Assembly (NCBI GenBank): GCA_003116875.1
Contig: BCKT01000008.1
Coordinates: forward strand, 571,204 to 635,203
Origin: Takashimella koratensis
Lineage: Eukaryota; Basidiomycota; Tremellomycetes; Trichosporonales; Tetragoniomycetaceae
Length of the DNA: 64,000 nt
Direction: 5' to 3'
The position numbers and the translations under genes were made by a program. Shown here one piece after another: positions 45,864 to 55,890 of this stretch. Every line of letters begins with the position of its first letter. Within the stretch, counting starts at the first letter, position 1. The notes under the pieces were generated by a model. It had not been told where the DNA came from. It did not search any database and saw only the letters and a program-made list of their open reading frames with translations.

Positions 45864-48518
45864 ATGGAGACCGACTACTCTCGCGAGCTCGAGGCGGCAC
45901 GGACCTCTTTACATCGACTACTCGCGAGCGCCCGCGGTATCGACCCATTACGCCTCGTCTTCCTGGCACCTGTGATCGACCGACAAACCGGCACTCATGG
46001 ACCTCATGGACAGAGTAGCTCAAGCAGTAACGGAGGAGCAACGGGTGCAGGGAGCGCAGCAAGGACGGGGCTGGGATATACTGTTTGGAAAGGGGACGAT
46101 GTGCAGGGCTTGAAAAAGTTTGTGGATCAACTCGCGCAGCATGCGGCGGCGCTAGATACGGTAAGTTCAATTACTGGTTGCTCTGCTCGTTGTTATATCC
46201 TGCGCTCTTTAGACTAGCACAGGGGAATGGAGGTGACTACAGCTGTCCATATCCTCCAAAAGGGCTGTCGAGGCGTATATGGTGTTTAGGTCTCTATACC
46301 GCTTGCTGACCAGCTCTCTTCACTCCTTACACCACCACTTCTCATCCTCGACCCATTGTTGCTCTCCCACTTTAGATGGCCAAATCCGGCGTACCGCCAA
46401 AGGAAAGCCCGTATCCTATCGTCGCGGGCCTCGTGACGTTCTGGAAACAAGTCTTGATCGCTCGTGGACCGCTACCTGCTGTCCGCCTGGCTGTCAAGGG
46501 GAAGGGAAAGGAGAAAGAAGGGTTTGTGGACGTTGTTGCGCGTGGTGGAGAGGAGTGGATCCGGATCTATAGGTGAGCTAAGGATTAGGGAACCATGGAG
46601 TCTGGGGCTGGCGAGCGCTGACAGGGCTCTCATTGTTTTGCCTGGTAGCAAAAAGGTCAACCAGCTACTAGCAGAGTTTCGCGAGCAAGACAGCTATATC
46701 AACTCTGACTACTCGGACGAAGAATGGGACGACGGCGATGTCCCCGGCGCTTCATCTACCTCAGCCCACGCTGGACCATCCGCACGTCGTCCCGGGTTGA
46801 CCAACAGCATCATCACGACCGTTGACAGCCTTCTTGACCTGGCCTCCAAATTCGATCGTATCCCCGGCGCTCCCGTCCCTCGCTTGACCCTCCGGCTTTC
46901 AAGGATTGCCGAACACCCGCCCGAGGGCCATCCTGACCCCCGGATCGAAGAGACCTTTGCGGCCGTCCGTGCGCGTGGAGTGGAGTTGGTCTTTGGCGAC
47001 TTGAGCGAGGTGGAGTTGGATGACCTAGATGCGGCGTATGGGGAGGGGTGTACGACTCGGCCAAGGTATAGACCGTGGGATAGCGGTATCCCTCATCGCC
47101 GGTCTGCGGCAGTTTGGAACGGGAAGGGCAGAGGGGGAGATGGAGGAGATCAAACTGCCGCGCTACCGCCTCAAAACAAACCACGGCGACCTATCGAGCC
47201 GCTACCTTCGCTCAAAGTGAACCTCGACCCATCATCGATGATCGGGCTCTGCAGCGACCTCTTACACCATCCCTTGCCTCTCGACGAAGCCGGTGCGAAA
47301 GCCCGATTCTTCCGTCCACCCGAACACGTCCGGGAATGGCGCGTTCGCGCATCCGAAGTATCCTTCACATCCACCCCAAGCGACGGCGACTCGCGCTCGG
47401 CCACGGGGTCGCCGGCACCGACGTACATGTTCAACGGGGTGGAGATCTCGGCGGACGCGGTGGGGCAGTCTCAGAATTCGAGAGAGCTGGTAAGGGGGCT
47501 CATGGAGGAGGTGGAGACGTCCTTGGTCGTTGAGATCAGAGACGCGTTGACCGAGGCTCTCAGAGTGGCTCGGGGTCGCGAAGAAGGGAAGGGAGAGGGA
47601 GAGGGAGGAGGAGGAGAGGAGATTGGCGTGGAGTTTTGGGCAACAGCAGAGGCGGTGAGATACGTCCAAGAGACCATCTCATGCGACGAGGTCGTGGGCG
47701 ACGGGCTAGAGCAGCGGCGTATGAAGCGGTTGACGGGGTTGGAAGAAGGAGACTTTTGGGAAGGGTCGAGGCATAAGGGGACAGAAGGGGTATTGAGGAA
47801 TCTACGAGTGAAGGTATTTGAGAAGGACGACTGGCCGAGGGAGGTCGTACCGCCTCGAGCTGAGGTCGTTGGCTTGGGCAAGGAATCGGTGAATGTCGGT
47901 GTGACCGCGATCACGACAGATGTCTCTTCGCTGAGCATCGGCGCCAATGGCAACGGCCACGACCACGGACCCACCCGCGATCCCATGTGTCGCCGCGGTA
48001 TGCGCTCATTCCAATACTCCATGTCCAACATCTGTCACCAATACCTTTCCGAATACACGCACGTCACCACCTCCGCCAACCCGGACCCATCCATCCTCCT
48101 CAACCTCGCCAACTTCCTGCAACCGCGTCGAATGCCCACTCCGCGAGTCGCCCAAGTCTCCACCCCGTTCCCTGTGGTTTCCGTGATGAGCCTGGAGAGG
48201 GGCGCGAGGGAGGGCATGACGACGCTTAGTATGGGGAATGTGGTGTTGAGGGAACTCTTTGCGCAAACTAGGTGGAGAGTGAAAGGGTGGTGTCAGGGCA
48301 ACTATGAGATTGAGGCCGCGGATGAAGCGGCGGACGAGGAGGAGAGGGGAGGGGAAGCGGGAGATGGAGATGGAGAAGAGAAAGCGGGGGATGGGATGAG
48401 GACGTGGCCAAGAGCACATGCGGCTGTATGGATACTGCCGTACAGGTCGCTAGGCGAGGGGAAGCGCGTCAAATTCGAGAATGGCGACTATTCGTATCCC
48501 GAGACATCCGAGAAGTAA
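45864..48518 (+). CDS. DUF1308 / C7orf25-like (UPF0415) protein
   Basis: Conserved eukaryotic protein of unknown function; relatives have a PIN-like nuclease fold in the C-terminal half. Exon 1 (45864-46159) encodes METDYSRELEAARTSLHRLL. After one or two introns (one short exon between 46160 and 46376 cannot be resolved) the frame resumes at 46377 with SGVPPKESPYPIVAGLVTFW. The family N-domain motif GFVDVVARGGEEWIRIYR is followed by KKVNQLLAEF. The DUF1308 core begins with VNLDPSSMIGLCSDLLHHPL (about 47215), matching the family's strand-plus-acid motif, and continues through FWATAEAVRYVQETISCDEV. It ends with the block PFPVVSVMSLERGAREGMTT. Low-complexity Gly/Glu insertions (about 47580-47630, 48310-48400) lengthen it to over 800 aa. 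Confidence 0.75.
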
Positions 48519-48957
48519 GGCTGCGTGCGGGTAGCCCAGTGCCGAAATCTTGCATCGCGTACAGGCAGTCCTTGACACCCAATGGGTATCCAGCTTTCGC
48601 AGAGTAGATATCGTAGATCACCAGAGTGGATAGAGGATTACAACGTATACATTTCACTCCACAACCTAATGTAGCCCAAACGCATGGAATCCGTAATATC
48701 ACCAAGACTAGGGCGCGAGTCGCTTTGCATACAAGGCACCTGATGGTTCTCAAAGCCAATCATGACCGGGTCTGGAGAGAGAGAGGGGGGGTGACAAGCG
48801 CCAAAGGGGAGGCTACGATCACGCACGCCTGGGAGAGCTGGCAGGACCGCGAGATCCAGCTATACTGAATGCCAGTGGATCTGTCCCAGGCAATATCAAC
48901 AACGATCAAACGCACTGAATCAGTAACCCGTTCTCTTCCTCTTTCAGTCCCGATTGT
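48519..48957. other. Convergent intergenic region
   Basis: 439 bp between the DUF1308 gene stop and the stop of the coiled-coil gene. If the coiled-coil gene has one more exon (donor at about 48970), part of 48840-48890 would be coding. Nothing else seen. Confidence 0.35.
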
Positions 48958-50103
48958 TTACTCACCTTCCTCATCGCTATAATCAGGCGGGGTAACCGAT
49001 CTCTCCTCAACCTTTACCACAAACTCTTCTTCCTCAAACTGGGGTGGAGGTCGAGGCGGGAGTGATTTCCGATGTGCTGTGCTTGATTTCGCACGACCAC
49101 CTGCTGATCTTGGTTCGCGACGTGAGGCGGTAGTGGACGTTGTCGTTGTGGTTGTTGACAGACCAGAAGGACCGGATAAGGCGCCTGCACTTTGGGTGGT
49201 ATGGGAGACGAGGACGGCCGCGGCGGATAAGCGGGGTTTAGGTGTAGATGGGCGGTGTTTAGGCGTAGAAGGGCGGACAGAGGGTGGACTCTGCGATGGA
49301 GACAGCGCGGCATGGGAGAGAGAAGTTGGACGAAGCGAGGCAAGCAATCAAGTCAGATGAGTCACTATCGAAGCCCATGCAGACGAATGACGTACTCGAG
49401 CAACAGCAGATTTCACCGGTTCTTCCTCGTTCCCATCCTCTTCGGGTGTCTCCCGCACTCGTCGTCGTTTCCGGATTTGACTAGTGGACCGAGCAAGACC
49501 CGCAGAGCTGGTCGCTAGCGTTGAATTTTCTGGCACAATGTGTGCGCCAGACCGGCGGCGTAATGTGATGGGTACAGGAAGAGTCGGTAGAAGTGGTTCC
49601 TTGAGTCTGTGATCAGCTTGAACAAGAGATTGAGAAGAGAGCAAGATTTGGTTTCGATGCAAGCGAAGAAAGTTCGGGTACCGACTCACTGAAGGTGGAT
49701 CATGTTCTTCTCCTGCTTCATCCAAGACTTCTTCCATCTCCTTTACACATTTCTTCAACCTTTCCCACCTCTTTCTCCATTCTTTCCCTTCCTTCTCCGC
49801 CCTCTCCCTCTTCCCCACTTCTACACTCATTTCCGCCTCCCACTCCTCCATCCTCAACGCCTCTTCCCTATCCCGATCCCTCAACCTTCTCTCGGCCGCC
49901 TCGAGCGCATCCTCTGTTCGAGCCAACTGCGACTCGGCGATCCGCAGCGCTTTGTTCTCAGTTTCGACTTCTTGGATACGTAGTTTGAGCTCGTTATTGG
50001 TTTGCAAGACACCTTTGTTGAGAAAGTTGGCGAGCTCGAGCTCAGAGGTTAGGTTGGAGATTCGGTCTTGCAGCGTCCGAGGCTCCCGGGAGGATGTGGG
50101 CAT
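48958..50103 (-). CDS. Coiled-coil protein, function unknown
   Basis: Exon 1 runs from 50103 to about 49397 and its frame is open throughout. The N-terminal 130 residues form a strong coiled coil (RTLQDRISNLTSELELANFL, NELKLRIQEVETENKALRIA, then Glu/Arg/Lys-rich heptads). A basic segment QIRKRRRVRETPEEDGNEEE looks like a nuclear localisation signal. One intron (donor gtacgt near 49396) leads to an exon rich in Pro/Ser/Thr (SPPSVRPSTPKHRPSTPKPR) and ending SVTPPDYSDEEGE. A gtgagt at the very end could be a further donor, giving a different short tail. The arrangement of short N-terminal coiled coil, basic middle and Ser/Pro tail recalls shugoshin-type chromosome proteins, but I cannot find the C-terminal SGO motif, so this is only a suggestion. 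Confidence 0.65.
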
Positions 50104-50376
50104 GATGGAGGGGTGATGGAGGTGGACGCCAAGGTGAGAGAGATGGTATAAAGCTGAAATGACTCGAACCAAACATAGACGCGCTTGACTTTTCATATCC
50201 CAGACGCGGGGTGGCCAAGAATTAGGCTCGCCATTGGGCAGCTAGGCATGCGAAGATAAGTATTCATTGTTTCGCGCCTATCTTCCTGAACCCATTTCAA
50301 ATACCTCACGCCTCTAACTGTGTGCGCATTGATGGCACTCGGGACATCCTCCCATCATCCCAACCTCTTCACCACC
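50104..50376. promoter_or_regulatory. Divergent promoter region, coiled-coil gene / PML1
   Basis: 273 bp between two divergent starts. No named element is seen. Confidence 0.4.
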
Positions 50377-51658
50377 ATGGCAAGAGACGACCGCTCAGTC
50401 TCCCCTCCTCGGCGGGACCACGACGGTGGCCGAGACCGTAGCTCATACGACCGTCCCCCCCACGCCGGTCCTAGCGGCCGCGAGCCGCCTCGTCGGGACC
50501 GTGACTTTGACCGGCGAGATCGAGACTATGACAGCCGACCTCGAGAGCGAGACTACGACAGCCGAGACAGGGACCGAGATGCAGATAGAAGAGGAGGACC
50601 AGGCAGCAGGCAGCAACCGCCGCCGCCGCCGCCTTCGAGTTCGAGGTATGAAAGAGAACGAGAAGGAGGGACAGGGTCGAGAGGGGATGGAGGGTATTCG
50701 GTGAAAGATAGGGAGAAGGAACGAGAGAGTGATCGGAAACGTTATGACGTGGATGTTAAAGGCGAGGTGAGCATAGATAAGGAATCTCTTCGGTTTTCTC
50801 TAATCCATCATTTGTTGTCTCTATTTGGACAATGAGAGCTGGCGCTGATACCCTTTGTTCGCCTCAGCCCGGGACAGAGACCGACGTCGCCGTGGTCGAA
50901 CCTGAGAAACCCAACTTTGGTAACTCGGGCCTCCTCGCGAAAGAGACGAACACCGTCAAGGGTGTTCAATTGAAGTACAATGAACCCCCCGAGGCGAGGA
51001 AACCGATCAAGAAGTGGAGGCTATACGTTTTCAAGGGCGATGAGCAGATCGGTGAGTGGGACTTGGGACGACGGATGAGAACAAGGAGGGAGAGGAGATG
51101 AGCGGAAGAACCCAACTTGGAATGAAAGGTGTGAAGGGGTCGCTAATTCACTTGCGACGATAGATCTTATACACATCTTCCAACAATCAGCCTACCTTGT
51201 TGGTCGTGACACAGTGGTAGGTGTCTTGTCTTTCCTTATCTTCCTCTCCTTCCCATTGACCCTTCTCCAATCCCTTTTTCTCTCTCATCCTCCATCTCTG
51301 TGCTCAACTGATACCGACGCCTCACAGGTCACCGACATCCCCATCGCCCACCCTTCATGCTCGAAACAACACGCCGCCATCCAATTCCGTCAAATCACAA
51401 CTCGCAACGAGTTTGGTGAATCTTCAACCGAGGTGAAACCGTTTGTGATTGATCTCGACTCGACCAATGGGACCAGTGTGAATGGTTCGGAAGTGCCCAA
51501 GTCTCGTTATTATGAATTGAGGAATAAGGATGGTAAGTCCTCTGTGCAGGTTAGGAAAGCGAATTGAGTATGGAATGCGAGAGTTGACGGGAGTAGTGAT
51601 TAAATTCGGCACGTCGTCGAGAGAGTACGTCCTCTTACACGAAGAGGCTGGTGCATAG
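50377..51658 (+). CDS. PML1: FHA-domain protein SNIP1/Pml1 (RES complex)
   Basis: Subunit of the pre-mRNA retention and splicing (RES) complex that holds unspliced RNA in the nucleus. Exon 1 encodes a long RD/RE-rich region (RRDRDFDRRDRDYDSR and relatives) as in SNIP1. It splices to PNFGNSGLLAKETNTVKGVQ with LKYNEPPEARKPIKKWRLYV, the SNIP1 signature just before the FHA fold. The FHA domain continues DLIHIFQQSAYLVGRDT, VTDIPIAHPSCSKQHAAIQF, VIDLDSTNGTSVNG and IKFGTSSREYVLLHE. The phosphothreonine-binding Arg (GRD), Ser/His (SCSKQH) and Asn (TNGT) positions are present. The stop tag is at 51656-51658. The start at 50377 is chosen because the frame upstream is not SNIP1-like. Confidence 0.92.
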
Positions 51659-51989
51659 TCACTTCAGCGGCACCACAGATTCTGACAGACCCGGCACTGT
51701 CCCGGACTCAGCTCAAACATCATTACACTACATATCCCACCATGAGAGATGCAAGCAAGCAAGAAAGACTGCATGATTTGCATAACATAAACCCGGATAT
51801 ATGGAGATGAGGAAGGACATTGGACGGTGACGAGGGTGAGGCACGAATATAGCTGGGGGGTGTACGAGGTCCGGGCAAGGGGGAGACTATGATAGAGAAC
51901 TAAGAGTGAAGTGTTCAAGTCGACTCAGTCGAGCGTGTGGGGCAGGACGTATGATACAGAGACAACAAACTAGGGTCTCATTTCGAAGA
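51659..51989. other. Convergent intergenic region PML1 / surface-protein gene
   Basis: 331 bp containing both 3' ends. No gene or repeat is seen. Confidence 0.4.
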
Positions 51990-54292
51990 TCATTCGGGAT
52001 GCGGGGAAGTCGGGGACGGTGCCGAGCCCGATGCAGACGCTGGGGGATGTTGACCTGGCAGCGGTTGAGTCGCCTGCTGATAGTCTGGAGGGAGCATTGC
52101 GTCTTCAAATTCGTGGTGCTCGAGCGGTGCGGGACCCATATCGAGTTCACGGCCGGGAACGTACATGCGATCGGGGCTACGCGGATCCCCAACTGTAGGC
52201 GAGCTCGAGGTCGTCGACTGGGCGTTGGTGTTGACTGGCTGGGCAGTGTAAGGCAGCGCGACGCCATTGGTTTTGGTAGCGTGCACGATGGGCGGCGGGA
52301 GGCCCGTAGGGTTAGGTGTAGGGAGCAAGACGGAGCCAGGTCGGGCGGCGTCTGGAGCAGGAGTGGTGGAGACGGTTGAAGTGCCAGAAGACGCCGACTG
52401 CCCGTAAGGGTTGTAGTATGGCGTCGAGCCTGAGCCGGAAGAGGACGCTGTGATTCCAGCAGGGAAGGACTGAGTCGACGGAGTGGAGAACGGGTTGGGC
52501 TGAGTCGGCTCGTGTGGCGATGGCGAGCCAGCTTCGGTCGAGGGCGGGTTGATACTGTGCGGGTAGGCGCTCTGGGGGTACGATGTCGCGTTGGACGCAG
52601 GTGGCGGCGGGACTGCGGAGAGGAAGGGGGTACTGGTGAGGTCTGCCTCGCGCGCGGATGGAGATCGCAAGTGGCCATCAGAGTCGCTCCCGACGTAGCC
52701 AGGAGTAGCGTACGCTGCGTTATTCCCGCCGTGAGGGAAAGGTTTCACCTCTTCCCCGTTCAAGTCGAGCGGCTCGTCGGAGCGGTGGTGGTACCCGTGC
52801 CTCTTCTTGCGCCAGTAGAAGAACCAGAAGAGGAAACCGGCAATCACAAGTGCGGCGATACCACCTACGACTCCACCGGCAATCGCGCCGGCGTTGCTGC
52901 CGGATGAAGAAGAACCAGAGCCACCACCGCTCCCAGAGGTAGTGGTGTTGGTGCCAGAGGTGGTGTTGGTGACGCCCTTGGGATTGATGGTGCTGTTGAC
53001 AACGGCGTAGTCAAAGTCGAATCCGTTAGTGTTGCCGGTACTGACGTCGGTGACCAAGATTGAATGCGGGCCGTCGGTCAGATTGTTTGCCTGGAACACT
53101 GAAGGATTGTCAACTGGAAGCGAAAGGGAGGAAAAGCTGCACTGGGCCGCAAAAACGCAGGACTCACAGGGCACACCGTACTGTCGGTTAAACCATGTCC
53201 CGTTGTACGGCCCATACTGCTTGCCGTCCACAGCCACAGTATAATTGCCGTGGCCGACATTTAGGCTGCCGAACAACTGAATCGCCGACCCGTTGAAGGG
53301 GAAAGAAAGCGAGTTACCAGTAGTCGAGGTATAGTGTGCGGTAGAGTTGTAGTAGTCGGACATGTTGGTGCTCGGCGGAGTCGTTGACCATGCGCCCGAG
53401 TACGAAACCAGTGGGGACGAGTCGTCGATCTGTGTCGTGTAAATTGTGCCGGCACTGAGGGGGTTGATTAGCGAGGTGGGCATTGACGCTGAATAGAATG
53501 GTCAAGGGCGATACTCACTCTGCGGTGGTGATGACGATATAGTCAATGTCCATCCAGTACGGGTTGGCAGCAGTAGGCGCCGGCGACGTTTCGGACGGCT
53601 TGTTGATCAAAGTCTGCTCAAGTCAGCATGATGTCCCTGCAAAAGAGTAGCCGCCACGACTTACCACTACGTGCTCCGAGGTTGTGGACAAGCCGCCTGC
53701 CCAGAACAGGAGAGACTGGATAGCGTCGTTTGCGGAATAACCCGACATCAATGATGGCGAGTTGTTGTCAACGTAGGCTGTGCCAGAGTCAGTCATCAGT
53801 CGATTCTCGGGCTGAAGTGTATGCTATTCGTTCTATTACAATGCTGTCCCGTCACTCACCCTGGTACGCGCCGTGGTTGTTTCGCTTTGCACCGTAGACG
53901 TAGACCGCTGTCCCGTTGAACCTGAGCTGCATCTTGTCGCCATCGGTGAAGGTCCCGTGGAACGTGCCATCAAAGTAGTTGGGCGTCTCTCCATCTAGCA
54001 AGGCGATCGGGAGTAGAGGGAGGAGTTGAGGTCAGCTTTAGTTGCTTGGTGAGTGGCGAGGATGGTGGAAGGGAGAAGCGTCGCACGAGCACACTATGGA
54101 GTCAAGGCGCACTCACCGTCAGTGTGGTTCTGAGACCAGGTGTAGTTTGACGAGAAGTACTGAATCTGCGGGGACGAGTCGTCCAGCTAGAGGCGGGGTC
54201 AGTCTCGACTTGGTCGACCATGTGGTGCTGCCTTGGGTATCAGGCAGCCTCAAGCAAAGTGAATTTGTACTCACGGTGATGTTGAAGCCCAT
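51990..54292 (-). CDS. Single-pass surface protein with duplicated lectin-like ectodomain
   Basis: A type of basidiomycete membrane protein with no assigned role. The start at 54292 gives MGFNIT, with no classical signal peptide, splicing directly to a domain that opens DDSSPQIQYFSSNYTW. A second copy opens DDSSPLVSYSGAWSTTPPS. Each copy runs through a Gly-rich strand with an aromatic/FNG turn (RFNGTAVYVYGAKRNNHGAY; PFNGSAIQLFGSLNVGHGNY) and ends GPHSILVTD- or LLFWAG-like, suggesting a jelly-roll, galactose-binding-like fold. Many NxT/S sites fit secretion. A Gly/Ser/Thr linker leads to one membrane helix (IAGGVVGGIAALVIAGFLFW, about 52900-52820), then RKKRHG and a long Pro/Ser-rich cytosolic tail ending SPTSPHPE. 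At least seven introns lie in the ectodomain; the tail is one exon. Confidence 0.82.
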
Positions 54293-55554
54293 GTTGGATG
54301 CTAGTGTTCACAACAAGGATTCCAGCAAAACAAGACACGATCGTGGGATGAGCGACAGAGAGAGAAAGTGGAAAACAAATGAGATGCGATGCGATTAACG
54401 GGCTGAGGGTGGGCAGGGGTCCTCCTTCAAAGGGGTCCTCGGGGCGGGGCAGGGGTTGGTCGACAAGGTCGAGTGAGGGCTGGTGGATAAAAGGGGTCAA
54501 GACTAAGGAGCAAAGGGAAGCAAGGGGAAACAGAAATTGGTGATGGCACTGATGTTGATGATGATGATGATGGCTGCGGAAAGCGGCACCGGCGTCAACC
54601 AGCAATGACCAGGACGGGGTTGAGATCAAAAGGTGATGAGAAAGAAGATGAAGACGGACCGGTCTCAACGAGTCAGAACAGTCAGCACCACCTGAACCCA
54701 ACCCAGCCCAGCCCTCTCCCTTCCCTGCCCTGCTCCTACCCCTCGGGCATCTCCCGTTCCTCTTGTGTCTTTCCGCGCTGTGCTGAGATTTGACGTTGCA
54801 CGCTGTCCACTGTGCACCTGGTCGTTGTTCACTGTGCACTGCAAAAACACACACACCTAAAAACACTACCCCACCCTTTTCCTCCACTTTGCCGATAGCC
54901 CGGCTACCCTGTGGTTTCCTTGGGTTATACCCTGCCGCCCCCCTCCCCCTCCCCTCCCCCCTGCCTTGGCATGCCAGTCCACCGCCTTGAATCCAGGCAC
55001 GACTAATCGGACTAGTCCCATGTGTAGCCAGGGTGCAGGGTCACACCAACAAATGAGATGAGCCCGGTCTCCCCGTCGGATGATTGATTCCCTGGCCCTG
55101 CAAATGAGGTGCGTTCCGACAAGTTACGTAAACTGGATTAGACTGAGCGCGTCTGATTTCTGACCAAGGGGGATGGAAGGTGGCACATTGCGGATGCCAA
55201 GTGCAAGGTGGGGTGGTTGATGGACGTAGAATGTTGGGAGGTGGAATGATGGGACGATGAGACGATGGAAGGTGAGGGCGGTGAGTGGGAGATGCAAGGT
55301 CGGACAGAGTGACCCACACGCTTCGTCTTCTTGCGTACATGTAGAGTCACGTCTCACCCTTCTCTCTTTCTCTCTTTTCTTCTTCACCTCACCACCTCCC
55401 CATCGCCACCCTTCCGTACACCTCTCTCCCCGACGCACCTGCCTGCCTCAAGCACCCCATCTCTGTCATTCATCCAACTGCTTCACTTCCCTGCTCGTGC
55501 TCCTACCACCAATTCTGGGTCTGCCTTCTCCTTCTCAAGCCCCTTCTCTCTCCT

Positions 55555-55596
<42 letters not shown>

Positions 55597-55890
55597 TTCT
55601 CGTTCAGCTGTACATGATTTTTTTCTCCATATGCTCGCTCGCCATCCACACTGCCCTCTATCCAGTGTGACACGCTCGTCTAACGAGTACTCCATGGTCA
55701 GTGATACACCTCTTCAACTCGTCGACCAAACGAAAGAAGACTGCATGTATCGCCCGCCTATCTCTCTATTTTGTATATGGCACATCTACCATCAGTTGAT
55801 CCTCAAACCATGAACATCCAATCTCATTTTACACACCTTGCTCGTCTAAAGACCCAAAGCCCATCGCAAGTCTTAGTGTATGAGACGAGT
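54293..55890. other. 1.6-kb intergenic region
   Basis: Between the start of the surface-protein gene and the stop of the aldolase gene (both minus). It holds the promoter of the former, C/T-rich low-complexity DNA at 55340-55560 and a 39-bp poly(C). Frames here are low-complexity and unsupported. Confidence 0.45.
55556..55594 (-). repeat. Poly(C) homopolymer, 39 bp (poly(G) on minus strand)
   Basis: A run of 39 C on the plus strand. Seen from the minus-strand aldolase gene it is a G run starting about 300 bp after the stop codon, the same sense-strand, downstream placement as at 8160 and 14598. Confidence 0.9.

Noticed and set aside
49585..49700. Apparent intron (gtgagtcgg ... cacag) in the coiled-coil gene
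   Set aside because: The acceptor is in a different phase from the donor, whereas the unspliced frame is open throughout and joins both halves.
55257..55813. Pro/Ser-rich open frames around the poly(C) tract
   Set aside because: Low-complexity C/T-rich DNA keeps several frames open; no conserved motif and no coding bias.
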